This document shows, piece after piece, positions 1 to 10,300 of a stretch of DNA of 64,000 nucleotides (position 1 is the first letter of the stretch; each line of letters opens with the position of its first letter). The stretch is taken from positions 17,925,911 to 17,989,910 of the forward strand of contig OZ025256.1 of NCBI GenBank assembly GCA_964019135.1, in the 5' to 3' direction. The notes under the pieces were generated by a model. The model was not told the DNA's origin and did not search any database. It saw only the letters and a list, made by a program, of their open reading frames with translations. Origin of the DNA: Arenicola marina. Lineage: Eukaryota > Annelida > Polychaeta > Arenicolidae. Position numbers and translations under genes: made by a program.

Positions 1-182
1 TCACGACGTCGGGCTTTGGTCACGACATATCACGACAGAAAGACGACGTCAAAACAAAGTCGAGACTACGACGTCAAAGCGACAGCGGTAACCGACGTCA
101 TCACGACGTCGGGCTTTGGTCACGACAAAGCACGACTGAAATACGACGTCAGAACAATGTCGAAACTACGACGTCAAAACGC
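1..182. repeat. GACGTC-rich tandem repeat, about 100-bp period, cut by window edge
   Basis: The phrase TCACGACGTCGGGCTTTGG starts at position 1 and again at 101, and the palindrome ACGTC recurs about every 15-25 bases. At least 1.8 units are present and the array runs off the left edge. It is related in style, but not in unit, to the 85-bp array at 4400-5115 and the degenerate array at 36275-36545. Short open frames here are not genes. Confidence 0.8.
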
Positions 183-424
183 CATTTATGCACCACCAAA
201 CTCGGTCGCGGGCTTCTGAAAATGTGCTTTAATAGGCGGGGTTTGCCGGGGAAAATAATGAAGCGAGCGGGTCCAAGGTAAATTTCCCTTCCGAGTGCAT
301 GTTTTCGCGTTCTAACGTTCGGGCCGATTTTCAAGGTGAAATGCCCCTTACGAGCGTATTTTGGCGGTGAAGTAGGGCTGGCTTTACCCCGCCCTAAAAC
401 ACCAACTACATAGACAAAGTGAGT

Positions 425-505
425 AGTGCGCCACCAGGTGGCAGCTGCCACCTAGCGGAGAAGTGCAGCGGAGATCGCAAGGCGCATGCGCGAAGTTTGA
501 AAAAT
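425..505 (+). promoter_or_regulatory. Promoter-like CpG segment with CTCF-like and NRF1-like motifs
   Basis: CCACCAGGTGGCAG (431-444) fits the CTCF core consensus, and GCGCATGCGC (about 484-493) is a perfect NRF1-type palindrome. Both motifs recur in the inverted copy (about 41126-41145 and 41076-41087), although much of the DNA around them has diverged. NRF1 sites are typical of CpG promoters near transcription starts. That this is the start of the gene family ending in the exons at 2106 or 3062 is inference. Confidence 0.4.
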
Positions 506-756
506 GTTGCGGAAAGGCGAGAGGAGTCCTACGGCATATGAATACGATTAGCTCATATTCACGAATATTTGCTTATGTATATAAATGAAAGGTAAGAATT
601 TATAAGTACTATACTGTATGGAACCTGAAGACACCAAGGTTCGAGCGTGACACCATAACATGAGGTGAACATAAGCCTTTATAAATTGAAACTTGTTGCT
701 AGTGTTGTTACACCACTCGCTCCGCCCACCGCCCCCCCGGCCTGTCCCTCTGTCAG

Positions 757-1426
757 TTGATTCACGGGTGAGGGTAAATGCCCGATGTCCTTCCGATCTT
801 CTTCCGATCTACAGTTTACAGTGGGGCAATGTTAAAAAGAGTGCTTTATATGGATAGAGTGCATGTTGATTGCCATCAGACTCCATTTTCAGGATGATAT
901 TGTGTATCCAAAATGAATTATTGAATATTAGAGCCTTTTTACAACCAGCCAGATGTTTTTGTGCCGATGCAGCCGCCATGACACTGCTCAAATCTTGCTG
1001 CGCGTGACCTCTTTGAATAAAAATGGTTATAATATTTATTAAATGCATACACCATATCATCTTGAAAATAGAGTATAATAGCTGGGCTCGTATTAGCATT
1101 CGCCAATAGCCATTTGGCGAGAAAATTCAGGATTTGGCGATAAGAACTTCATTGACACTCGCCAACATGGCGAATATAAAATTTTAACTACAAACACATA
1201 ACCAATTTATAACCAATATATTTGGCTAATTTTGGCTAATGTTTTTCCACGGAATTAGCCAAATTGGCTAATGAAAAAAAGATCCTAGCGCGAGCCCAGA
1301 ATAGCAATTAACATACACTATCTATATAAACCACTCTTTTTAACATCACTCCACCGTAAAGTTTAGATTGGAAGGGGATCGGCAGATCGGAAGTACATCA
1401 GTGATTTACCTTCAGCCTTGATTTAC
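757..1426. mobile_element. MITE with long imperfect terminal inverted repeats
   Basis: The left arm contains GATGTCCTTCCGATCT (784-799) followed by ACAGTTTACAGTGGGGCAAT and GTTAAAAAGAGTG. The right arm is the reverse complement, with AGATCGGAAGTACATC (1384-1399) preceded by a match to the same strip. The inverted similarity extends outward to roughly 757 and 1426. The interior has no gene; it contains TTTGGCGA/TTTGGCTAAT repeats. The inverted copy of the block at 38.6-38.9 kb lacks it, which supports a later insertion. Confidence 0.65.
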
Positions 1427-2105
1427 GGCGCCTGTGCAGCCACTGGCACAGCGGGAACCATCTACACTAAAGTAACCCCAAACGCCAGGGGGAGTAGGGG
1501 TCAACCTGCCCACCATCCCCCCCTTTTCCCCACCCTCTCTCTGGAGTTTGTGTGGTTCCTGTACGTGCCTCCCTATGCCATAGGCTATGGTACTGCCACT
1601 ACCGCACTAGCCTGAAGCCAGTTTCATGAAACCCTTTGTCTGTTCTTATGTGTATAAACCTTCGTACAAAGATTGTGACATGTATGTCCTGTGCATTCCT
1701 CTTGTTAACACCTTGTTAACACACTTTATTGGTTCCTTTGGCTTTGTACATGTGTCTGCGAGTGCCTCAACCCTATCTTAGGGTACAGCCCTGTTGCATG
1801 CCTCCCCCCAAATATTTAGTGGTGTTTCTGTTTCTCAGGGAAACTTTTAATGGCTTAGGGAAAAATCAGTGAATTGTTTTTATATTTTATGTGGAAACTG
1901 TACCACGGTATAGGCTTGTTTTCAGGCTATACTGTCTACAACATTCTCTTTGGTATTTAATTTGCTTCCTGCATAATGTAATAATAAATGTGGTACAAAG
2001 TTTCATAAGATAGCCTTCCAACATATTAGTACCCATGTCTTACAATGTTAAACAGCATTGGTGAAGGGTAATTTACTAAGACGATAAGTGTATCCTTTGT
2101 TACAG

Positions 2106-2191
2106 ATCAAGTCCGGAGAGGATTCCCTGGCAAAGATGTAAAAGAAATTTGCATGTTAATGCAATGCGAGAGAGGATCAGCAATGTTGTAA
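2106..2191 (+). pseudogene. Decayed terminal exon, paralogous to the exon at 38002-38105
   Basis: After a normal acceptor (TTTGTTACAG) the frame reads QVRR.FPGKDVKEI and then departs from its partner, ending early at TAA. The minus-strand partner at 38105-38002 keeps the frame to a TGA codon after GKKKN. Small changes around 2160-2185 alter the frame here, so this copy looks non-functional. The exon begins in phase 1, the same phase as the DUF4806 last exon at 4035, so the two could once have been alternative last exons of one gene. Confidence 0.5.
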
Positions 2192-2599
2192 AGGCTAGAT
2201 AATAAGAAGAAAAACTGAAGGATTTACTTGTTTTACAAATTGAAATGTATGCATTGTTTTGAAATTTAATCTGAAATATAAATTTGAAGGTATGTAACTA
2301 TAAAGCTGCTATATAGTGTATATTAATAGTATTTGTTTAATTTTATGTCAGTATACATAGAAGCAATGAACATTTTTTCACATAATGGTATCATGTTTCT
2401 CTAATATATCTATATGACTAGAATATGTATATTATATAAATATTTTGGAATTTGTGTCATGTAACCTTGAGTTAGTTATGTGTATATAATGCGCATACAT
2501 CACATGTTGACATACTGGACTTTTTTATAGTAATACATATATATGAAAGGGGATTGTGAATCTCTTTATTTTTGTATTTTACAGACTGGTATTATATAT

Positions 2600-2990
2600 A
2601 TATATATCATAGCATTATATATATATTGCTATATGTAATGGTGATTAGTACCATAGTGTACCATGGTATCCATGTAATAAAGTACCATGGTAAATTAGCA
2701 TACCCTGGTACTTGGTATACCATGGTAAATTACCATGCTATACCGGATACATTTGGTAGCTGTGATCGAACAATTGTTATAATGTATCGGTTCCATGAAC
2801 AACTATGTCGTTGTATTTTTATGTATGGCAAATGGACCACCCATATATACCTATGTTTATCAATGTATCACCATTGTACATTTAGCATGGTATGTTTACC
2901 TTGAATACCATATTAATTTACCATGATACATTTATTATGCCTACTATGGTAAATTTACCATGCCCATGGTAAATTTAACATAGAAGGCAT
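2600..2990. repeat. CCATGG/TACCATGGTA self-complementary repeat field, copy 1
   Basis: The words TACCATGG, CCATGGTA and GGTAAATTTACC occur many times in both orientations, so almost any part can pair with a neighbour. The counterpart at 36890-37160 occupies the same place in the inverted block. Open frames through it are by-products of the repeat. Confidence 0.75.
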
Positions 2991-3061
2991 AGTAAATGTA
3001 TAATTAAATGTCGGCAATTTTCGATAAATTAAACAAAGTAACTCCCATCTTCCATACACAG

Positions 3062-4147
3062 GAAACATTCATGTAAAGTTTGTAAAGGCAACATTATGAG
3101 GCTTTCGAACACCTTTCCTCGCAGGACTATGACCAACGAGGTCATGGCAACCTTCAATCTAAAAGGCTGCAATGGCAAGAGGGCCTTTATGGGGACAGCC
3201 CTATTCAAAGTTGTCCGCGGTAAGTGGAAAATGCCTTGCTTGCCTTTGTATTGATATACTTTACAAGAGAAACATGAAGGCAAGAAATTTCAGAAAATGT
3301 GAGGTTCATGCCATCCATTTTCTTTTTGTTCCATTCTTATTCTAAATTTTACAACTGCTATATAACTTTGTATTTACTTAAATGTTTGTTTGCACGTTAT
3401 TGACCAGTGTTAAAGATCAGCGTATTGGTAAATTATTTCATAAAGTTTAATATACTCATTGAAGAGCATTTACCACTGAAGAACTGATATCGAAGCAAGC
3501 AACATGTAGCTGTAGATAGAATATATGGCGCATAGTTTGGTATCTAAAGCAATTTCAAATCTCGAAATTTGAAAAAAATCAGGCATCAAACGATCGACGT
3601 TGTAAATTCGTGCAAAATGACGTTGGATGCTTGAATTTGTCAGGCGAAGAATTTATCTAAATATTCAGATCAATGTGATTCTTTTACAAAAGAGATGTTC
3701 CAAGTGCCAAATTATAATATAGTAATTTGGGATAATGGTTAATAAATACTAATATTGGTCCAGAATGAAATTAACTGGTATTTTACTTTGTTGGCAAAGG
3801 GTATGGGGATTCATGTCTTGAAGTGAAGAGTTTAAAGTCCAGGAGTTGAACATTAAAGAAGACATTGTGACAATAAGAAGTTTTAGGGAATACCAGAATG
3901 AAACAGATTTTGACCTATTACTAGTACTTTTAGGGTTTTTGTGAAATATTTGATAAAGCGTAATTGCTGACGAATCTCTGCAGTATACTGTAGACCATAT
4001 TGTATATATATAGGGTTATTTTCAACTGTTTCAGACAGCACAATGATCAGTCAAGTTTCGGCCACAGAGGCCGAAATTTGTACTGCGATGTCGCAGCATT
4101 TGAAGTATGCCCCGGACAGAAGCGGCGGCGGGGGACGCAAGAAGTAG
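3062..4147 (+). CDS. DUF4806-domain protein, last two exons (5' part not identified)
   Basis: Two exons are visible: 3062-3219 (acceptor ATACACAG, donor GTAAGT) and 4035-4147 (acceptor TGTTTCAG, stop TAG). Exon one ends in phase 1 and exon two supplies two bases, so the frame is continuous for about 88 residues. The first exon has a CKVCKG pair of cysteines, then TNEVMATFNLKGCNGKRAF, which fits the DUF4806 pattern of an LA..FNW.G..GKKAF-like strip. The second has an ATEAEI..AM..HLKYAPDR strip and a basic GRKK tail, matching the end of that domain. DUF4806 proteins are of unknown biochemical function and are often tied to mobile or lineage-expanded genes. AATAAA at 4358 follows. Upstream exons were not found. 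The assignment comes from remembered family patterns, not a search. Confidence 0.7.
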
Positions 4148-4357
4148 ACTACATTTAAGCATCAGGTGGAGGCCAAAACGGGCTCATGGTTCCGTCATAC
4201 GAGTGACTGAAAACGTTGTCGCATGATGGGCTTGAATACCCGGCCCAGGCGATCGGAGCCTCCAATGGCTGAGCATATAGCCCTAGTATATAGCCGTAGT
4301 ATATAGTAGACTACCATAAAGACCACCTACCAGCAAGATCCATGTTATATTGAAGAT

Positions 4358-4363
4358 AATAAA
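4358..4363 (+). other. Polyadenylation signal AATAAA
   Basis: Canonical AATAAA 211 bases after the stop codon of the DUF4806-type gene, just before the 85-bp satellite begins. It supports 4035-4147 as a genuine last coding exon. Confidence 0.6.
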
Positions 4364-4394
4364 TGATTCGTGTAATACAAGGGTATGTATCGCT

Positions 4395-5115
4395 GTTACT
4401 TCCTGAAAACGTCGTCATGATGCCGCGAATCTGACGTCGAACCATGGTACTAATACAACCAACTACCGACTAAAACCCGACGTCTGGTACAAGACGTCGT
4501 TACGAAGTCGCGAATCTGACGTCCGACCATGGTGCAAGTACAACCATCTGCCGACTAAAATCCGACGTCTGGTACAAGACGTCGTTACGACGTCGCGAAT
4601 CTGACGTCAGATTATTGCACTAATACAACTACCTACCGACCAAAATGCGACGTCTGGTACAAGACGTCGTTACGACGTCGCGAATCTGACGTCAGGCCAT
4701 GATGCAAATACAATCACCTACCGACCAAAATGCGACGTCTGGTACAAGACGTCGTTACGTCGTCGCGAATCTGACGTCTGAACATGGCACTAATACAACC
4801 ATATGCCGACTAAAATCCGACGTCTGGTACAAGACGTCGTTACGACGTCGCGAATCTGACGTCAGACCATGGTGCAAATACAACCACCTACCGACCAAAA
4901 TGCGACGTCTGGTTCAAGACGTCGTTATGACGTCGCGAATATGACGTCAGGCCATGGTGCAAATACAACCACCTACCGACCAAAATGCGACGTCTGGTAC
5001 AAGATGTCGTTACGACGTCGCGAATATGACGTCAGACCATGGTGCAAAAGCAACCATCTGCCGACCAAAACTCGACGTCGAAGTTCAACAAACACCCGAC
5101 GTCGTCACGACGTTG
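4395..5115. repeat. 85-bp tandem satellite rich in GACGTC palindromes
   Basis: The landmark GACGTCTGGTACAAG, or its variant, begins at 4479, 4564, 4649, 4734, 4819, 4904, 4989 and 5074: exactly 85 bases apart each time, with substitutions but no visible indels. Each unit has four or five ACGTC words and a CCATGG or similar word. About 8.5 units are present. Since 85 is not a multiple of three, the open frames across it are not a protein repeat. Confidence 0.95.
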
Positions 5116-5129
5116 TGTGCCTGCTGGGT

Positions 5130-5400
5130 TTTCCGATTTCGGCATTCAGGAATTTTTGGAGATTCGCGATTAGCTGTTGGCAATATTTGGGGAGCGTTAT
5201 CCGTACAATTCCTGGTTCTACGCGAAGGCCATTTGCCTATTAACAGCGATCCGCTAATTTCTCGATATTCGCGATATCACTTTTAAGGCGTTTCTTTTCG
5301 CGCCCAGTCTTGAACAGTCCTTATCTTAGAGGTTCGATATTGCTTCTTTTTTTTGGGGGGGGTGGGGATTCGCGATTCAGGGGGGGTATCTCCCCTCCCC
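5130..5400 (+). repeat. Dispersed repeat, second copy at about 56695-56920
   Basis: The order GGAGATTCGCGAT, CGTACAATTCCTG, ACGCGAAGGCCATTTGCC, GCGATCCG, TTCGATATTGCT, GGGGATTCGCGATTCAG occurs in the same order and orientation at 56695-56920. Both copies abut poly-G/poly-C tracts. No coding potential is seen. The adjoining G/C-rich stretch to about 5640, including a C run of about 19 near 5622, holds no gene. Confidence 0.6.
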
Positions 5401-6079
5401 CCCCATCCCCCTCCCCCTCCCCAAGCAAGATGACCTTGAGGGGGGCTGGGGTTGGTTTTCATAAATGATGACCGGGAGGGGGGAGGGGGCCTATGGGACA
5501 CTCTCAGATGACCGGGAGGGGGTAGGGGGCCGCTTCACTCGCTACTTGATTAATTCTGATGTTATCATCACTGTGTCAAAAATCTGACTGGTTTAATTAA
5601 TATGCATAGATATAGCCTAACCCCCCCCCCCCCCCCCCCGAGCGAGCCAGCGAAGTTGGGGCAGCTATTAACACTGATTAAGTAGGCCATGCACAACAGA
5701 TAAGGATGTTGTGTAGGGCAGAAGAGCGCCTACCCCCAGTGCTGTGGCTGTATGACTGGCAAAAATCTCACAGGGCCCGTTTGTAGTCAGACTTTTGTCC
5801 GCCATACATACAGCCACAGAACTGGGGCTAAAGAGCGTCGTGCCACACGCAGTCTCAGTCCTAAGTGAGCGGTGGGTTTGGTGATGGTAATTTGGGTCGT
5901 TACAGTCTAAAAACCGGGCCTTTTCTGGCAAAATGCCGTCAAGATGTTGTATCGTGAGGTGTACAGATCGTGATTCCATTCGAGCACGAAAACGAGCAAA
6001 ACGGTCATCGCATGCGTATACTTAGCATGGCGTCGCAAGAGTCTCACTTATGCCGGATGACTTATGCACTTATGACACG

Positions 6080-6330
6080 ATACGATATTCAGGGGCGGAT
6101 CCTGGGGGGGGGAGGTAAGAGGGTTTACCCCTCCCCCCCCTTGGGAACCTGAACATACACTGTTAAAGTCAGGTTCTCCGAGCAGCCGCCCACCCCCCCG
6201 GTCGCAAGTTTTCAGAGAGCAACCCCCCCCTTGACATGTTTTCAGAGAGCACCTCTCCCCCCCCCCGGTCGCAAGTTTCAGAGAGCAACCCACTCCTTGG
6301 CAAATTCCTAAATCATTCGCCCCTGATATT
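6080..6330. repeat. Poly-G/C dispersed element, left copy
   Basis: It begins AGGGGCGGATCCTGG, runs through G and C tracts, then GAACCTGAACATACACTG and GGTCGCAAGTTTTCAGAGAG. The same parts occur inverted at 56455-56660, and weaker relatives lie at 33830-34030, 36625-36760 and 39130-39300. This looks like a short non-autonomous repeat family whose ends are G-rich. Its mobilising enzyme is unknown. Confidence 0.55.
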
Positions 6331-6926
6331 TCTTCAATGTTCTTAAAACAACGGTCGAAGCATCGGTTGGTCAACAGTTCACACTGTCAAACAAACAGGT
6401 GGGTCATTAGCATGCCAGCCACGTGCTCCAAGTGTTTGTCAACATGAATACGATGTCATCGTCCTTGCCCTGCGCAAACGACCCACTCAGCTCCACTTCC
6501 ACCCCCACCCTCACCACACCATTCAGGCGCTACACCATCTCATCACACCGGCTTGAACTCGCCCGCCCCCCTACACACACTCGCACCGCGGCAGTCGATC
6601 TTCACCGCTCGCGATGGCCCAACGCCTCGCTGTTGTTCTTTCCTTCATTAGCAGATAAGTGAGCCGCGGCGTATTGTTATGATACGATAACACATGCCCT
6701 GGTGTGGTGACCCTGACTGTTACCACGCAATTGATGTATGCCAGCTGTTCTTAATAGTTAATAGCTCTCGTAGAGTCCCATGTTAAAGTTTGGCAATGTT
6801 TGCAGAAAGAACTCCTCAGGCGACGTGATACAAGTTACCGACGGGCTCAATACGTGGCATAAGGTACAGCGTCATTAAATGAAAACTGTGCACGTTATAG
6901 CGACTTTCCCGATTTTTGGTCCCATC

Positions 6927-7090
6927 TGTAGAAGCAGAAGACTCATTTAGTGACGTCTTACTTGGCTTTATTTGTAGGAGCTGTAACTTGACAAAATACA
7001 CATGTTCATAGACCGGGAGGTCAAGCCGCCAACAACTAAACTACTAAAATAAGTATCCACTTGAAACGATGACCAACTCGTTCATCTACA
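6927..7090 (-). repeat. 3' LTR of the Mag-like element
   Basis: A 164-bp terminal repeat starting TGTAGAAGCAGAAGAC and ending TTCATCTACA, preceded by target-duplication base set CCATC at 6922-6926. It is nearly identical to 11726-11880. Confidence 0.9.
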
Positions 7091-7204
7091 TCTCCCTTCC
7101 TAAGACTGTTGAACGGAATGAGAGTACATGCATACTGCTTGCCGTGATACCTTAAAAGGGTCGCAAAACAAAACTGATTTAACTGGTAACTAACAAATAA
7201 CCTA

Positions 7205-7365
7205 TGCAAACATAAAACTAGAAAGCTGGTCAGGGGGTCGCTCTCATTAGTGATGAATGGAAGGGGGGAGGAGGACTGGGGGTCGCTCTCATTAGTGATG
7301 ACTGGGAGGGGGGAGGATGGCTGGGGGTAGCTCTCATTAGTGATGGCGACTCCCCCGCCCATAGC
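7205..7365 (-). repeat. Short minisatellite of the CCATCAGTTATGAGAGC family
   Basis: Two and a half units, read on the minus strand, of ATCACTAATGAGAGCGACCC plus a C-rich spacer. The same family forms the larger array at 46235-46800. This copy lies inside the LTR element, just internal to the 3' LTR, so the element appears to have picked it up or received it after insertion. Confidence 0.65.
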
Positions 7366-10300
7366 GTGATTGCCACAGTATTATTCTGCCTCTTTGCACT
7401 GGCAAACGATACGCAAACAATTAGATTGTCTTCGTGAGCTGAGGATCTGAATGATTAGTTGACAGATTCAGATACTGGTAGTCGCTATTCAAGTCCTGAT
7501 CAATGTCTATTTCACATAGTCCTGAAAGCGACGATAAGGCTTAGACACCCTTCCGCTGCGGGTAGTTGTAGGATTTGGCATCGCTTGTGACACCATTTCC
7601 GGTTCGCAGCAACGGATTGTGGTGATTGTGGCAAACTCTTGTTCACTGGTGGTTGTTGCTAGTGTTGCTTTTGCCAAACTTGAGGGCACTTCGTTGATTC
7701 AGGCAAAGTCTCGCGGCTATCAAGTGTTTTCGGTTCTGTGACACTTAATAAATGGTTTCTGTTGCGCCTGTAATCTTTCCCATTTGTCGTGACCATATAT
7801 ACGATCGTGGTTCTGGCGCCGCTTGCTTTACAACTGCCAGACGATCATAGCCTTTTTCTGTTCTCATTCTCACCACCTCTTGCGGCTTCTGCGATGGTAG
7901 CGCCTTCGACGTTTTGTCGTGGTGTTTCTTTTGTTGCAGTCTTTTCTTCGTGAGTTGGGCCTTCACCAACACATTGTTTGCTGCAGATGGTACATATAGC
8001 ATCTTGTTCATAGGTATGCTTGTACGAGTGCGTCGCGATAGGAGTCGTTGAGCAGGAGAGCCAAGGATTCCATCCCTAGGGGTGTTACGCAGATTGAGTA
8101 GTGCAAGGTAGATATCAGATCCATCCCTTCGGCACTTCTCCAATAGTCCTTTGGCGCGTTGTACTGCCCTTTCAGCGAGTCCGTTGGACTGCGGGAAAAC
8201 GAGACTACTGGTCACACAAACGAAGTCGCATTCCTTGGCAAAATCTTTGAATTCTGCGCTGGTGAACTGACTACCGTTGTCCGTCATCAGCTTTTGTGAG
8301 ATGCCGTGGGTAGCAAAATGTCGCTTGAACTTTTGAATGACACTATGTGACGTCATGTCGGAGAGCGTATTCATCTCAAACCAACCAGAGTAAGAATCTA
8401 CAATGACAATATATTGCAGTCCTCTCCAGTCAAAAATGTCCGCAGCCACTATGCTCCAAGGCAATTCAGGCACTGTCTGAAGTTTCAATGGTTCTTTCTG
8501 TTGATGTTTCATGGTGCTGTTGCAAATTTTACATCCTGCGACTACATCTTCAATGTCTTGACTCATTGATGGCCAATACATAACATCACTGGTCCTTCGC
8601 ATCGTCGCTCTTGAACCCATGTGGCCTCTGTGTGCTTGCCTCAGATATTCTTGTCGAAGTCGCCTTGGCTCCACGACCCTTTCTCCCTTCATAACGACAC
8701 CATCCTGAACTGTCAGTTCATCTCGGAAGGTGAAGTATGGGCGCACGTGAGGCTGTACACTCTTGTAGTGCACTGGCCAGCCTGAATTGATGGTTTTGAT
8801 CAGTTCTTGCATCTGTGTGTCGGATTGGGTTTCCTTCTTCAACTCATCTGTCCTTGATGGCGTTAGTGACCAAATCGACAGAACATCGAATTCTGGCATC
8901 TCTTCACCAGTTGGAACTGCTAGGTCATATACCCGCGAAAGACTGTCGGCCAAGATCAGTTCAGTGCCATTTTTGTACCTTAGTGTGATGTTAAATTTCT
9001 GGATCTGAAGAATCATCCGTTGGAGTCGTGTAGGGGCCATATGTATGGGTTTCTTCATGATACTGATTAAGGGCTTGTGGTCGGTCTCCACAATCGCATG
9101 TCTCGGCATCAATGTAGTCATGAAATTCGGTACAGGCATATACAGCAGCGGGTATCTCTTTCTCAATCTGCGCATATCTCGTGTCTGTTGCCGCCATCGC
9201 TCTGGATCCATACGCCACTGGAATGCCGTCTTGTAGGCAGGCACTTCCCAGCCCAGCCTGTGAGACGTCACACGTCAAGACCACTTCTGTCTTGACGTCA
9301 TAGTACTTCGAAACCGGAGGATTGGAAAGCTGTGTTTTCAGCTTGTCAAAAGCATCCTGGTGTTGAGACAGCCAACACCATTCCACGTCGTTGTGTAGTA
9401 GTTGTCGCAGCGGTGATGCAATTTCGCTTAATAAGTTTTTTACATACTTTGCCAAGTAGTTGACTGTTCCCAGAAAGCGTTGAATTCAGTGCCGCTGGCG
9501 AATCGGGCACAGGCATGCTCGCAATTGCCTTGACTTTGCTTGGGTCAGGTTTCAATCCCTCTGTTGTAAGGAGATGCCCAACATAGCCAACTTCTGTGAC
9601 ACGGAATTTGCTCTTGCTAGCATTTAGCTTGAGATTTTCCCCTTTTTGCCCGATCCAGCACTATGCGCTGATTCACCTCCAGCTGTTCGAGAGTTTCTCC
9701 CCAAACCAACAGGTCATCAACACTTATTTCTCATGGATATCCGGAGAAGATCTGCTCCATGGTTCTCTCGTATACTTCCGATGCGGAGGACAATCCAAAT
9801 GGCATGCGCAGGAATCGGTACCTGCCGAAAGGTGTGTTAAAAGTGGTTTTGAGGTTCCTCATCAGGGGAAATTTGCTAGAAACCATTTTCGCGTCGAGGG
9901 TTGTGAATACCTTTGCATTTGGCATTTCTGCAACAACCTCTTCTATGGTCTTCATCGGGTGGTGCGGACGTCGAATTGCCTTATTCAAATCCCTCGGATC
10001 AATACAAATCCTGATCTCATCTTTGTCCTTCTTCTTGGTGACAACCATTGTATAAACCCAGTCAGTCGGGTCAGAGACTGGTACTGTAACTTCCTTTTCA
10101 ACCATGCGGTCCAGTTCTTCCTTAACTCTGTCCTTCATGGCAACAGGAACCCTGTGTGGGGGCCTCACTACTGGAGCTACATTCGGATCTGTCTTCATCC
10201 TGTATGTGACTTGAAGTCTCCCGAGGTTTTTGTCATCAAAAATATCTGCGTAATCACGCAGAATATCAGCTGGAATGCCAACTGTCTCCTCCGAAACATC

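Larger units (their letters stand above)
184..2990 (+). repeat. Duplicated block, copy 1 (inverted partner at 36.9-41.5 kb)
   Basis: This stretch aligns by eye, in reverse complement, with 36890-41485. Matching landmarks include the CpG-rich start (184-540), the strip around 600-690 (ACACCAAGGTTCGAGCGTGA against its partner near 38800), the strip 1640-1800, the terminal-exon region 1810-2225, the AT-rich strip 2290-2560 and the CCATGG field 2640-2990. Copy 1 holds a MITE (about 757-1426) that copy 2 lacks. The block carries exon-like and promoter-like parts, so it is better read as duplicated gene sequence than as a simple transposon. Divergence is visible throughout, so the duplication is not recent. 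Confidence 0.75.

Noticed and set aside
784-1399. Sequencing-adapter contamination
   Set aside because: The words CTTCCGATCT and AGATCGGAAG lie in diverged inverted arms that extend beyond them on both sides, as in a real MITE.
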